In this document: positions 22,254-34,353 of the stretch, piece after piece
How the letters are laid out: every line of letters starts with the position of its first letter
Position numbering within the stretch: position 1 is the first letter of the stretch
Assembly (NCBI GenBank): GCA_946122785.1
Contig: CAMGYJ010000007.1
Span: 40,511,587 to 40,575,586 of the forward strand
From: Linum tenue
Lineage: Eukaryota; Streptophyta; Magnoliopsida; Malpighiales; Linaceae
Length of the DNA stretch: 64,000 bases
Direction of reading: 5' to 3'
Made by a program: the position numbers and the translations under genes
The notes under the pieces: generated by a model
Seen by the model: the letters and a program-made list of their open reading frames with translations, nothing else
Told to the model about the DNA's origin: nothing
Databases searched by the model: none

Positions 22254-23276
22254 CAAGGTTGTTAACCCGCGGGTCGATCCGCGGGTCGACTCGGATTAAC
22301 CCGGACCCGGCCAAAAAAATGGGCCATAGGAACCCTTTTTGCTATCAGCCCGGAAATGGTCAAACCCGGATTGGCCCGGACGGTTAGCCCGTTGGAATGG
22401 GTCAGCGGGTTGCTCTTCTTGAGCCCCGTTTTGGCCGCTGCGGCGCCGTTTTGGCGGGGGATAACGAGACAGGAAGCGGCGCCGTTTCTACGTTGGGACA
22501 AGGCGAGAAGAGGGTTCACGTCTTCTTCTCGAGAGGCTCAATTTTTCATTTCACACAGGCCGCAGTGCAGCCGTGTCCAACTCCCGCAAGTCGCAACCGA
22601 TCGCCATTGCCGGTTCTTTGGCGGCGCGCTCGGGGTCGCCTGCGGAAGACACAGGTCGGCCTTCACCGGAGCTCTCCTCCCTTCAGCACCGCTCCGTCTC
22701 TCCTCCCTTCATCTCCGCCTCCTCTGCCCGGCCACCTTAGCTCGGCCTCTGCCCGGCCGCCTCTACCCAGCCTCCTTTGCCCGACCGCCTCTGCTCGCCT
22801 TCACAAACTCATTTGGTAAGGGTTTGAGACTTGTCTCCAATAAATGGAAACGAAGATAAATGTGTTTTTTGTTTTAGATGTTTTAGATAAGTTTGATTTC
22901 AATTGTTTGATGTTTAAGATGTTAGGAAGAAGTTGAATTGTTTGTTAGTAATTTGGAATTTTGGATTGTTTATGTGATGGATTTAAGAGTGTTGGATTTA
23001 AGGGTTCTTGAATTTTTAACTATGATGGATTTAAGTTGATGTTATGTGAATTATTTAAGTGTTGTTGAATTTTTACTATTTTGAATTTAAGTTGATGTTA
23101 TTTAAGTGTGTTGTAGTTGAAGTAGTGTTGCATTTTTTTATGTTGGATTCAGGATAAATAGAATATATTGGCTCTTTTTATATTTCCGGGCTAAACCGGG
23201 CTAAAACGGGTGACCCATTGACCCATGACCCACTAGCTCGTCCGGGTCCGGGTCGACCCGCGGTTTGACAACCTTG
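22254..23276. mobile_element. hAT element, 1023 bp, with GC-rich cargo
   Basis: Flanked by the perfect 8-bp target duplication GTCTCGAG (22246-22253 and 23277-23284). The termini are inverted repeats: CAAGGTTGTTAACCCGCGG at the left and the complement of CAAGGTTGTCAAACCGCGG at the right. Subterminal regions are rich in GACCCGG motifs. No transposase is present, so it is non-autonomous. Its interior (about 22400-22815) is GC-rich with Pro/Ser/Arg-rich frames and ends at a possible splice donor TTTG-GTAAGG (22815), followed by AT-rich intron-like sequence, which suggests a captured exon-intron piece of a host gene. Confidence 0.85.
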
Positions 23277-23489
23277 GTCTCGAGTTAAAGTTCGATCAAA
23301 GAAAGTCAATGACCGGTCAATACATACTGACCTGACCCATTGATCACCTGGTCCAACCGAAAAATCCAAACTAGTATTGTACACTATAGTATACCTACCT
23401 AATGGTCTAGCACGCTAATGGCCAATCACAAACCAACACCCTAAGTTAAACAGTGTTTCTATTGTTGCTTTCTTTCTATAAAAACATAG

Positions 23490-24238
23490 TAGGGATGGTA
23501 ATCATACCCATGGCCGCGGGTACTCGACCTCCCCCGACCCAGTCAATACGGGGAATCCCCGCTTTGACCGGGTATGGGGCGTGTATGGGTAAAACCCGCA
23601 AAAAATTTGATGGGTATGGGGCGGGTATGGGTTTAGCCTCCCCCGCCCCATACCCATACCCGCCCCACCAAGAGAATTTCTTCACATATAAAAGAAAATG
23701 TGGATCAAATTGTAATCTATCAATGATGATAAGGATAACTTGAGAAAATAAATAGTAGAAATGCAATTGAGTGACCACCTTAATCAAAACCTAATCCATT
23801 TCCCTTAATTCTCTTTTCACTCTTTCACTTTCCCCATTGTGAACGAGATTATATTAGTTAATTATTACTTAGTAGATTATCACAGTTATAACATAATAAT
23901 TTGAAAAATATTATACTCGATATTATGTATTAATGGATATTTTAGGATCATATTCTTTGACTCGTTTTAAAAAAACGATTGTGTTTTGTTCGCTTCATGA
24001 TATAATTGGTTCGTTTAGAGTTATAATTAAAAATTTTCTTGTAAATTTTAGGTATAATAATGTTGGATGTACGGGTACGAGTATTGTCCATGGGTACCCG
24101 AAACCCACGGGTATGAGGATGGGTTTGCAAAACATTCACCCGCATGGGTATGGGGCGGGTATGGGTTTGGATATTTGAAGATGGGGATGGGGATGGTTTA
24201 GGCAAATCCGCCCCAAACCCGCCCCATTTCCATCCGTA
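23490..24238. mobile_element. hAT-type MITE, 749 bp
   Basis: The termini are TAGGGATGG and CCATCCGTA. The flanking 8-bp duplications AAACATAG and AAACAGAG differ at one base. Both subterminal regions hold repeated GGGTATGGGGCGGGTATGGG-type motifs in inverted orientation. There is no coding capacity. Confidence 0.75.
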
Positions 24239-24474
24239 AAACAGAGTAGGGCAAAGCAAAAGAGGGACTTCTCGCCCACTCCTTTCTTCTTCTTCTTGAT
24301 TTGGGAAACACTCTTCCCTATTCTTCTTCTTTTCTCGGACAGAGACCTCTTTTCTATCTTCTTCTTCCTCGTCCTGCCCCTTACCTTCTTCTTTCTTAAA
24401 CAAGAAAACAAAAATAAATTCTTCCTTTCCGGCTCTGAACGACAGAGGAATTTTTCATCTTCTTCTCTTTTGCT

Positions 24475-24846
24475 TAGTGTTGTCAAAACCGAACTAGACA
24501 TCAATCCAGATTAATGGGAGGTTCATGGTTTATCAGATAACTGTTGATTGACCGGTATTGAAAACCAATCATAAACCGATACTTGGCTCCACATAAGAAG
24601 AAAGAAGTATATAAAAAGAATGAAAAAAGTCAAAATAAAAAAAGTAGGTGGTTGTAGAAGCGGAGTCGGGTAGGGTTATTTAATTTTTCAGTTACCTTTG
24701 TTTCTTTTTTTGAATTATTATTAAAAAATATCAAAAGAGGGAGGCGCTCGTTTAATCTACTAAAGCCGCCTGTTTCCTTTCTTCAGTGGGCTGGATTTGT
24801 GTTCGGATCAGTTTTTTACCGGCCCGACCCGGTTTTCATAACAAGA
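24475..24846. mobile_element. Possible further hAT MITE
   Basis: TAGTGTTGTCAAAACCGAAC at the left and CCCGGTTTTCATAACA at the right form an imperfect inverted pair typical of hAT elements. I could not find a convincing 8-bp target duplication, so the limits are uncertain. Confidence 0.35.
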
Positions 24847-25380
24847 CTTTCGCGACACTTCTCAATCCCCTTCAAGACAGACAGAACAGAGGATCGTCTT
24901 CTTTCTGTCTTCTTTTTCCTCCTCCCCAGAAACGGAAACAGATCCTTCTTCTACTTCTTTCTTCGACATCCTTTTCTTTTGGACCTTCCTTTCCCTTTCC
25001 CTTTCCCCACAAAGCAAACAGTAAAAAATCCTCTCCTCTTGTCCTAAACTTAATAACCCACAAACAAAAGAGACAAGATAGAGAGATTTTCACCACTTCT
25101 TCTTCCCTTACAAAACATACAAACAAAAGAAAAGGAGAAAAACAGACCGAGTTCTTTTTCTAAAACACACGAAAAAAATATGCAAAAAAACAACTACCAC
25201 TTTCATTTTCTCAATCGCAAACCATACAAAAAACCACAAGAATAACAAATTAAAGAGCAGAAATGAACTGAAGCAGATGAGGAAAGGCGTCATCATCGCC
25301 AAACTTCAAAGGCCAAAGGTAGATAACATCAAACCCAATCAATATCCATCACCATCACCATTCATCTCATTTAGACGAAC

Positions 25381-25470
25381 AATGAATTGGTCTAGTGGTT
25401 ACACCACTAGCTTTGAACCTGGAGGTCCCAGGTTAAAATCTCTTCAGTAGTACCTAATGACAAAAAAGTA
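25381..25470 (+). mobile_element. tRNA-derived SINE head
   Basis: A box A-like TGGTCTAGTGGTT (25388-25400) and a box B-like GGTTAAAATCT (25431-25441) lie 30 bases apart, with the tRNA-like TTGAACCTGGAGGTCCCAGG between them. The box B departs from GGTTCGAATCC, and the tRNA fold is not closed, so this is a SINE head, not a tRNA gene. The 3' end is not defined. Confidence 0.6.
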
Positions 25471-27289
25471 ACATATATCACCCTTATCTAAAAAAATTCA
25501 TTTAGATCCACTAAACTCGATTTCACCATGGCATATTGAAATACCTATCTTTTTATTTAAACGGTGTCCTGCTAATCTAAACAAATCCACACCTTTCCAT
25601 ATAAATTACCACAAAATACAATTTTTAGATTTAAGCTGCCACCACCCAATTTCAGGATTCATAACCCAAACACCTCAAATGCATAATCATATAAATTTAT
25701 CACCAAAACAAGTTGGAGTAAGCATTGCTACTGTTATAACCATTTCTTGTCTGCTGCTTACCCACCTCCTCCGGTTATGAGGGAGCTCTATTGGAATCGC
25801 TGAAAGGCCGAGTTACAAAGCTTTCTAGGATGAAACCTCGTATCAAGATAGAAGCTTGCTACCGGAAGATAATAATATAAAAAAAAACACAGAGGGAGCA
25901 CCAATCCTGCCTGAAAAGAGACTACGTGTCTTTCCTTGTTAATCAATTCGTTAATTGATTTCGTGATTTGATAATTCGGTTTTCGATTGATGCTTATGGG
26001 TGGATTAAATGCATTTTGCCAAGGCTTTTGAGCGCTATAAAGGGGTGCTCCTCTTTTTTTTTTTTTTTTTTGTAGGAGTAGCATCCTACTCGACGAGTGG
26101 TGGTAGGTTTCAACACCAGCAAGATTCACTGCCGGCCCCATTCCAGTCTCTCTCCCTTCGTCCATTCCTCCGCAGCTCAATCATGGATAGTAGGAAACGA
26201 AGGTACCATGGTACTTTCGAGGACGTTCTGATGCACCGACTCTAGTTCAAATCGTAAAGTTGTCAAGAAATTCTTCGTCGCCACCCCATGCCATGGCTGG
26301 ATTCCGTTTGCTAGCAGCTCTGTTGCGTCACCCATCCACATTGCCATAAAATGCATGTGACTTTTGCCTTCCTTTTTGCTTTCCAACAGACACGTGGCAC
26401 AATCCTCCTCCTTCTTTCGGCTAAGGATAAGTATCATATGTCCTTAATTGTTATTTTGAAATCATCGGTGCAGGATAAGTATCATTCTTCTTAAGCTAAG
26501 TGATAAAGATAACGATGTTACTTTGCTCTATTTTATTTTAAATTTATTTTACTTGTTTGCATATTGTTTTTTGTTCTTGTTTGGCATATTGTTTCAATCT
26601 CTTGTACTCACTATCGATTTACAATCTATCTATGGCAAAAAAAATATATAGTTAATAAATTACTAATATTAGGAATGATAGAAACTAAAAGCTCTCAAAT
26701 ATTCCTACATACATCTCTATAATCGTTTCTCAACCCCAATGGCCAATGCCATTCACTTATGTTTTGGCTTCTTTGACTCTCTATTCCCCTTCCTCCTTTG
26801 CTCTAACTTTTTTCGCTCTCAATTTCCCTACTTTCACTGCTGCCATGGATCCATCTCTCCCCCAATAAATTGTTGCCCCTCAGTTTTCCCTCAAACTTCC
26901 TCCCAATATCTCCTTTCCCTCCTTCCTACTCGTTGGCCTACTCCAACTCTTCAACCCACTTAACATCCCTTCCACGATGCCGCATATGTTCCTTCGTCAT
27001 GGCTCTTTGTCGGAGTCATCGTGTTAATCGAAGTTATCAACTAATTTCCTCGTAGTACATTTCATTATGACTCAATCTAGAAAATTTTAGAAGAGATGCA
27101 AGCACTGTCTATATTCCTGTCTACAATTGATGTTGGTCGGGAGTCTACACCATGTGTGTCTTTCACCTTTATGACGATGAGTTCTAGATGCAAATAAGAT
27201 GTTACTTGCCTTCCATTGTTGTCACGCGGCAAAGGAACAAAGGCAGCAATTTAGGATGGTTGTCAAAGGGAGTTGAAGCAAATAAGAGG
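25471..27289. other. Unassigned AT-rich region
   Basis: No gene or complete element is recognised. A poly(T) run of 18 lies at about 26055-26072. Short frames such as 26739-26963 begin plausibly but match no known family. Confidence 0.4.
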
Positions 27290-27635
27290 GAAGGGAGTAA
27301 GAAAATCAAAGAGAGACTTGATATAGAGAGGAACCCGCAAGGCCTCTTTGCCACTTAGGGCCTCTATATATATAGATAGCTATAACAGTAGAAACTAATT
27401 ACACTATTACAACTGTTAAGTAAAACGAATTAATGAAAACAACGAAAGAAAAACATACACGTTGCACTATATAGTAAAACTGGAAATAGCTTGGTGCCTA
27501 AGTGAGACGATGTTGCTCTTTTCTCTGCCCTTTTGTTGATGCATAGGTGAATGACATTGTATCAATGGGTCCAAGGCATCGAGCATAGTTCGACCCTTCA
27601 GGCCTCCAATCAATTCAGCCCTTTTACTCTATTAC
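27290..27635 (-). repeat. Cop-1 3' LTR
   Basis: It aligns with 47208-47566 (shared AAGAAAATCAA, GGAACCC(G/A)CAAGG, CCACTTAGGGC, GTAAAACTGGAAATAGCT, CAATGGGTCCAAGGCA). A TATATATATA box is inside. The outer limit is approximate; no target duplication was identified. Confidence 0.7.
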
Positions 27636-27705
27636 TCCCCCTCAAGCAGTGCCTATAAATTTTGTATGTTCAATTTGGATAGTAGATACTGAAGACGAAA
27701 TCTAC

Positions 27706-28668
27706 TCAACCCCTTGTGAAAAGATCAGCAATATGGTTTTCTATATCAAGATGGTTGAGTGAGATAAGGTTGGACTGAAGGTATTGATAAACTACGTGAC
27801 AGTTGATCTCTATGTGTTTTGTCCTTTCATGAAACACGGGATTTTCAGCAATATAGATAGCTACCACTGAGCTCTTGTAAAAGCCTTTTAACCCATGCAA
27901 CTTCACATGTAAGCTGAGCAAGGCCCTGAACTCTGCTTCCGAGAGGAACAAGAAATTGCTCCTTGTTTCTTGGGTCTCTAGATGATGATGAAATGTATTA
28001 AACTATAGTGGAACTTCTTGTATCACGACAAGAAGCCCAGTCAGATTCGCCATATCCCCTTAGTTGTAAGTCAGAAGAAGAGGGAAATAAAAGACCTTGT
28101 TGGTGAGTTCTTTAGGTACCTTAAAATTCTGTATGCTAGCTGAAGATGAGTTGCAGTAGGAGCATCTTGAAATTGGCATAATTGTTGAACATCAAAGGTG
28201 ATATATGTATGCATGATGGTGATGTATTGAAGGTGTCCAATGATCTTTCAAAACAATGTGTCATTGTCAAGTAATGGACCATCATCAGCTGATAATTGAG
28301 TTTTCATGTCAATAAGAGCAACCACAGGCTTTGGATCTGTAAAACCTGTATCATTTAATAGATGAGTGCAGTATTTCTTCTGACATAGATGAAGTTGCCC
28401 TGATATTCTAGAAATCTCGATGCCCTAGAAAATTTTGAGGTAGCTAAGATCAAGTATCTTAAACTGAGAGTTGAGTAAGAGTTTAAGAGCTTCAATGGAT
28501 GAAGGTAATCACCAACCGGATGATATCATCCACATAAACCAAAAGGATTGAGCTGCCAGAACTGTTATGGTGAGTGAACATGAAGTAGTCACTATGAGAC
28601 TACTGATAATTGAGCTTAAGAGGGTTGTAGTTAACTTAGCAAACCACTATCGTGAAACTTGCTTAAAC
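27706..28668 (-). pseudogene. Reverse transcriptase C-terminus and RNase H (Cop-1)
   Basis: The minus strand has an intact reverse transcriptase active-site motif YVDD (28536-28525), followed in broken frames by the thumb/RNase H region. The last frame (27951-27706) holds AIYIAENPVFHERTKHIEINCHVV and HIADLFTRG, the conserved end of copia RNase H. The upstream part of the domain lies beyond the inserted LTR, at 31568-32033. Not functional. Confidence 0.75.
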
Positions 28669-28673
28669 CATAG

Positions 28674-31562
28674 TGTAGACACCACATTTTGCTCGGGTAA
28701 TTTACTCATTCTTATTACTAGTTAAGTGGAGTTGAGAACTCGATTTGTCTTAAATGAACAATATTCACTTTCTAAACATCTCTTTATTTGTAGGCAAACA
28801 TATTTATCATTGACCATCAAGATTAGCAATAGCAAATCTTTAGATGCCACTATTGGTGTGAGGCACCATCGAATCCAATTTTTAGTTGATACAATTCGAG
28901 GGTGATTGGTTTGGTTACACGAATTAGGCGATTTCTTAATCTCATTGCCATTGAGTTTGTTAAGATTGGAGTTGGGGTTTTGAGAATTTGGCCTCGATTT
29001 TGAAATGACAAAAAAAAAAATAACTTTTATTACATGGGAATTACAAACCTCACACACCATTACAATTAATCACAATCAGCAATCATGCAAAATAAAAAGA
29101 CGCCAGCCCAAGTCAAGGCCAACTCGGTTTAAGCCCGGGTCAACAGAAGTCAAGGCTCACGTCCAAAGTTAGTCCACTCAGTTCGACTAACGACCCAAAA
29201 CAGGTTAGACTAGAGACCACAATTAATAGTGTAGACAATAGTAGTCCTATATAGGTCAACTACCCAATCAGGCAATCAAAAAACCCCACCACCTCCACCT
29301 AATGTAGCTATAGTACAATTTTCACTATAAATTAACGGCTTGGGAGTCAAAAACAGGGGTAGGCCGATCCATTTTTCTTCCTTGTTCTTCTTCCTATTCT
29401 TCTTAAACACGGACGTTGAACCTCTTGCAAAAATTTCCTCGCTTCCCTTCTTCTTCTTCTTCTTCTTCTTCTTGGACTTTCCTTTCCCTTCCTAACAACA
29501 CAAAAAACATAGCCACCTCTTACCCACATCTCCTTTCCTCTCTCAACATACAAACATACGAAAACAACCTTCAGTGTTAAGATCCCAAACAAACAACCTT
29601 CAATCATCAAATCACAAAAACTTACCAAAACAAAATATCACCTCTAGTCATTGTCGTCACCATCTGTGATAGGTAGAGTCATCGCCAGCGACCCTCTTCT
29701 TCCTTTCGTTCTAGTGGTTTTATTTCCCTCATCCATGACCGAAACCCCAAAATCCTAAGAAGAAAAACAAAATCAGAAACTCATCCGAAATAAAATATAC
29801 CAAAAACAAAAACAAAAAAAACATAAAAACTCACAAGACAAAGTAACAACATTGTCGCATCTATCACTGACAACTCCTTTTCTTATTCCCTCAACCAATA
29901 TTGAAACATAGAAAAGAAACATAAGAATTCTGTTTCCAAACCAGCAAATCCAAAAAAAAAAAAATGAACATGGAAGCCTAAGTCTTGACTTACCTTCGAC
30001 TTAAGGGTTGTATGGAGCATCATCGTTGTTTTTCCTTTTTTGGTCCTTGCTCGGTTTCTAGAAAGAGCATGAGGGAGGAGACGATAGGCATATCAAAGAG
30101 GATTTTCTTCCTTTCTTCATTTTTTGTTCGCCAGAGGGAAAAGACCAGAAGATAGAGAGAAGAGACGAGGGAGATCGGATGGATTTCCTCTATTTAATTC
30201 CTTTTATTTTTCGTAGGTTTTAGATAGAGATCAAAGAAAACGAAGGGAGAGGGAGGTTGTGGGAAAAATTTAATCTACTCACACTCCTTATCATGTGTAT
30301 ATACTCACACGGTGAGTATAGAGGCCACGTGGGAGGAGTTGAGATCCAAAGGTTGGGGGCTCAATGACTCAAGGAAGGGCTCATTTAAGTGGAAATTGGT
30401 GGCTTTTGGCTGAGAGCCGATCCAACCGAGAAAACGAGTATCCAGTCGAGAAATATCTGAAATACAAATACTAGTATCTGTGTGTTTTGAGAAATCCCTC
30501 ACTCTCTCCTTTATTTTCAAAATTTTTCTCTCCCTTCTCTCTAGGAATTTAGATCTGATTTGGTCTTGCTAATCTTTGGATCATTGGAGCCCTTACTTAA
30601 GCCACTTAGCCCCAGCCTTTGGATATTCACTTTGCACATGTGGCCTCCCATCTCATCCTATGAGTATATACTCACAAAAAGGGGTGTGGGAACCATAGCT
30701 AAGTTGGAGGTTGTGCGACTGGAGTTTGCACTATAGTGATATAAGTATGGAACCGGTGCGCATAGTTATCAAAATAGCGTAACCTCAAACTTTTTCTCAA
30801 CAACACAAAAAAAGGATAAGGTGGGATTAAAGTGCAATATCACACCTGGAAAAAGGCTCTATCAATATAAGGGTAGAAGGTGGACCACAATCAAGATGGA
30901 TGTTTGATTGATACAGAGACACACTCAACGCGATTGGAGTCCAACAACGATGGGAGAAAAATTCACAAGGCAGAAACTTGATGAACTAGGGTAAAATTTC
31001 AATAATAATCAAAGTCTTGCATAAACTCGTGTTTAGGGCTTTATATAGGCTAGAGAAAAAAAAACTAATAAAAACCCGAAAAAGAAAAGAATCCTTAATA
31101 CGAAAGGTAATTTTTACCCATCAATGGCTATCCACGGTCGAGGAATCGATGTCCTTGGCCGCAAAACTCTTCTTTTCCAATCCACGGTGTAGCCTTTTGT
31201 TCCACAATCATTGAATTGACTCCTGTGATCGTGGATTTTGACCTAGTCACCATACGAGTTTCAGGCTGCTCGTTTGGTGTCCATGAAGCTTCATTCTTCT
31301 CACCAACGCCTTCTCGATCTTTATTTGAACTCATAATTTGAGGTCCAACTCCAAACTCCCATCGATTATTTTCCAAGATGAAGATACAAGCCGCCAAAGT
31401 AGGTACCATGACATTGTTTCCGCACTTAGCCATTTTAAGCTCGTAAGTCCTCCATGAATTAATCACTATTTTGAATGCTTGGGAATTGACATTCTTGATG
31501 GCAAGCTTGCTCACCTTATATAGCCTTCAACCTCCTCCGAGTCTCGAGGGGCGGTTGCAACA
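28674..31562 (+). mobile_element. Tekay-like solo LTR inserted in Cop-1
   Basis: Starts TGTAGACACCACATTTTGCT and ends GGGGCGGTTGCAACA, as in Tekay/Del-type gypsy LTRs. It splits the copia KSLYGL motif: KSL lies on the right flank and YGL on the left. The 5-bp flanks are CATAG and CAAAG, a target duplication with one mismatch. It is 2.9 kb, partly because of nested sequence (fold-back element at 30278-30706). The frame 31514-31128 inside has no recognised domain. It could also be a collapsed full element rather than a pure solo LTR. Confidence 0.6.
30278..30706. mobile_element. Fold-back MITE-like element
   Basis: The ends are long imperfect inverted repeats of about 130 bases. The left arm has GTGAGTATA, GAGGCCACGTGGGAGG and ATCCAAAGGTTGGGGGCT. 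The right arm has the complements of GTGAGTATATACTCA, GGGAGGCCACATG and ATCCAAAGGCTGGGGCT. Exact ends and target duplication are not resolved. Confidence 0.5.
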
Positions 31563-31567
31563 CAAAG

Positions 31568-32033
31568 AGACTTCTTCAGTTTGCACACCATACTAGGTTG
31601 AGAGAGACCATGAGGGACTACCATGTGTACTTCCTCATTGAGATCTCCATTAAGGAAAGCAATGCTCACATCACGTTGGAAGATATGCCAATTCTTAGTT
31701 GCTGCAATAACAAGAAGTGTCTTAACTAAATTTAACGTGGCAATAGGAGAATAGGTATCCAGAAAATCCAGACCACAGATCTGTGTAAAACCCTTAGCTA
31801 CCAACCACTCTAGCTTTGTGACTTTCAACACTGTCATTGGGTTTGAGTTTAATCTTATATACCCATTTGCTAACAATTTTTTGTTTGTTTAGTGGCCTAG
31901 GTACAACATCCCATGTTGGATTGGCTATGAGAGCATCAGCTTCCAGTTTCATTACTTGATTGATTCCAACAACCATGTTGTACTGCTTCTTCATAGTTAC
32001 TAGGCTCAATGGAGAAGATAAGAGCCAACACAT
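31568..32033 (-). pseudogene. Reverse transcriptase N-terminal part (Cop-1)
   Basis: Two overlapping frames contain NPTWDVVPRP, SKWVYKIKLKPNDSVE, LVAKGFTQICGLDFLDTYSP, HIFQRDVSIAFLNGDL and VCKLKKSL, the standard start of a copia reverse transcriptase. The first catalytic Asp region is recognisable as RDVSIAFL in place of LDVNNAFL. A frameshift lies near 31830. Confidence 0.75.
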
Positions 32034-32950
32034 AATTTATGTAACTTGGTGACAGATTGGCATAGGAAAAGCATACCACCATGGGTACCTAAGCTTTTCA
32101 AGGGGAGAAGAATGTAAGGGAGGAGTTAGTTGTTCCTAAGGAGATGCCGGAGGTACAATATAAGGGTCTGGTGGTTCTATTGTTGAAGGAAAAAGAGTTG
32201 GTTTGGACTAAATTGGTGGTTCATAAGAAGGAGTGGGATTCGTGTGGGATAGATAAGGTAGAATGTTCTCATGAAACAACACATCACGAGAGTAAAAAAC
32301 TTTGTGTTCAGAAAGATCCAACAATTTAAACCCTTTGATTCCATGTGAGAAAACCAAAAACACACACTGTTTGGCTCTTGGTTGGAATTTAGTATGATGA
32401 TGTCCTAAAGTACTGGCATAGCATAAGCATCCCAAAACTTTGAGATTAGAAAGGTTAAGAGGGAAACCATATAAGACCTCAAAAGAATTCTAGTATATGA
32501 AATTCAGCTCCTTGGTCTGAATGAATGATTTTAACACTCTTATCATAATGTGTTTTAACCATGATGCAGAAATCTTTTATGAGTTTTCTAACTTCAATCT
32601 TGTGTTTCATAAGGAAAGCCCATACACATAGAGATTTATTATCAACTATGGTAAGAAAGTATCGAAAACCATTGAAGAACATACTAATAAAGTGCCCCAA
32701 ATATCCACATGAGTGAGCTCAAAATTGCTATTTGTCACAAATTGGCTTAAGGGAAAAGGTAAACATTTTTGTTTGGAGATATGGCAGCCTTGACAAAGTT
32801 GAACTGACTCAATACAAATGGTAGGAATGACTTTCTTAAACTCCTTGACTCTATACTGAGATGGATGTCCAAGCCTCCAATGCTATAAGTTAAAAGACTA
32901 AGGAATGAAACTTTGTATGGTGGTAGGATTGACATGTATGGTATGGCCAT
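32034..32950 (-). pseudogene. Integrase (Cop-1)
   Basis: Fragments: a zinc-binding pre-integrase-like region near 32950-32747, the core with FLTIVDNKSLCVWAFLMKHK and IIHSDQGAEF (second catalytic Asp) at 32700-32479, and the C-terminal block ending VFYSRDVLFHENILPY at 32435-32208. The stretch holding the catalytic Glu is missing or unreadable between 32479 and 32435. Confidence 0.65.
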
Positions 32951-33075
32951 CCATGTGTTGAATGAGTTGTATAGTCCTCTAATCTCTTAGACGGAATCAA
33001 TCCTCCTCTTGGTGATAAGGTCCTAAATGTAACACAGGTTTGATTGGAAGGTAAGAGACACATGAAAGGATTTGG

Positions 33076-33384
33076 TCAGCTTACTGGCAGAAATGAGTTG
33101 AAGGAGAAGGAAGGGACAAAAAGAACTCCATGGATGACCAATCCAGACATTAACCTAACTGTTCCATTGTGGGTCGCTGGAGTTGTAGAACCATTAGGCA
33201 AAGTAATTAAGACATTGTTCAGTTGTTTGCTATTCAAAAAATGATCAAATAAGCAAGTAACATGATCAGTGGCACCAGTGTCAAGGATCCAAACATTGAC
33301 AAGTTCTAAGGGATTCTTCAGATAGTATGTGGTTAATGTGAATTTACCTACGTAGTTGGGACAAGTAGATATGTGCTTGCTCAC
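33076..33384 (-). pseudogene. Aspartic protease (Cop-1)
   Basis: This minus-strand frame has WILDTGATDHVT, the copia protease active site with an intact DTG, followed by a GSTTPATHNGTVRL block and LFVPSF. The polyprotein is broken on both sides. Confidence 0.75.
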
Positions 33385-33540
33385 TGAATTTCCGTTAACA
33401 TGTTATGGAACTGTTCTTGGTGTAGAACCAGCAACTGAGGTGTTGGGAGAGGTAGGTGACTGTGGTGGACTAAACTGGCCAAGCAGTTTCTGAAGTTTGT
33501 TCACATCTTCTATAGAAAGCTTAAGATTAGCACATCCACC

Positions 33541-34353
33541 TAGGGCTGATATCGTTTTGGTTATAATCGAAACCGTTTTAGTCGGTTTTCGGTTAACCTT
33601 TAAGCACTTTGTGTTACCGTTAACCATACCGTTTAAATTAGTCGGTATTGTCGGTTCTCGGTTATTTTGACGGTTAATCGAATAACCATTAACCAAGTGA
33701 TTTGGCAAGGTTATATCCAAAATAACCGATCTATAACCTAACTAACACAAGACCTTCTTTTCTTAAGTTATTATTATTGAATAAAAAATAATTTAACATG
33801 GATATATATCAATACATAATCAACTCAATCCAACACAAGTACATATTAATATCATTTTACCGTCAAGCTTGATTAAAAAAGTATACAACGATACTCAACA
33901 GCAATTACTTAACTCGTAAACCCCATCAAATTACATGGAAGCTTAATGTTACTGATTCTTGTCGAGCAATTGTGTGCAAGTATGACTTTCTACTGCATTC
34001 CTTCTAAAACTCTTCTTTAAATTATTCTCATTTGAGTCTAAGTCACTGTTACAACTAGGATAGGCAAGTGGTCTTGTAAGCCTTCAAATACCCATTTATT
34101 TTTGGTCTATGTTTGCAGCTCATGGTCGTCGATTATTTTTGGCTCTAAGTATGAGGATGGTCGCAATTGGTTAGTGGGTTAACCCTTTAGCCGTCGGATA
34201 TTAACCGTTTAACCATCAGTTAGTTATTAGCTAAATTTGGCGACCGGAAACCGGTCGTTTATCATTTAATCGATTATCGATGTAACCGTTAAGCACTGGT
34301 TCCGGTTCGGTTATCAGTTACACCATTAACGGAATAACCGTTTATTAGTACTA
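33541..34353. mobile_element. hAT element in Cop-1 gag, 813 bp
   Basis: Flanked by the perfect 8-bp target duplication CATCCACC (33533-33540 and 34354-34361). The left end is TAGGGCTGATATCG; the right end is the complement of TAGTACTAATAAACGG, so the inverted repeats are weak. Both halves are rich in inverted GGTTA(A/T)CGG-type motifs. There is no coding capacity. It splits Cop-1 gag. Confidence 0.75.

Larger units (their letters stand above)
21775..25370 (+). mobile_element. Old Tekay-like gypsy LTR with nested DNA transposons
   Basis: The start TATAGACACCACTTTTTGTT matches the start of the LTR at 28674 (TGTAGACACCACATTTTGCT). Further shared blocks are ACGAATTAGGC, ATTACAATT, CCAAGCCCAAGTCAA and the CT-rich run with GGACCTTCCTTTCCC (24990) versus GGACTTTCCTTTCCC (29474). 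It carries hAT elements at 22254 and 23490 and perhaps one at 24475. The right end is not defined; I stop it before the SINE. Confidence 0.45.

Noticed and set aside
22356..22859. Overlapping GC-rich ORFs in the hAT element as functional genes
   Set aside because: Both frames are low-complexity products of GC-rich cargo, with no start context or domain; better read as a captured exon fragment.
25381..25450. Functional tRNA gene
   Set aside because: Box A and B are present, but box B is degenerate and no acceptor stem closes; a SINE head fits better.
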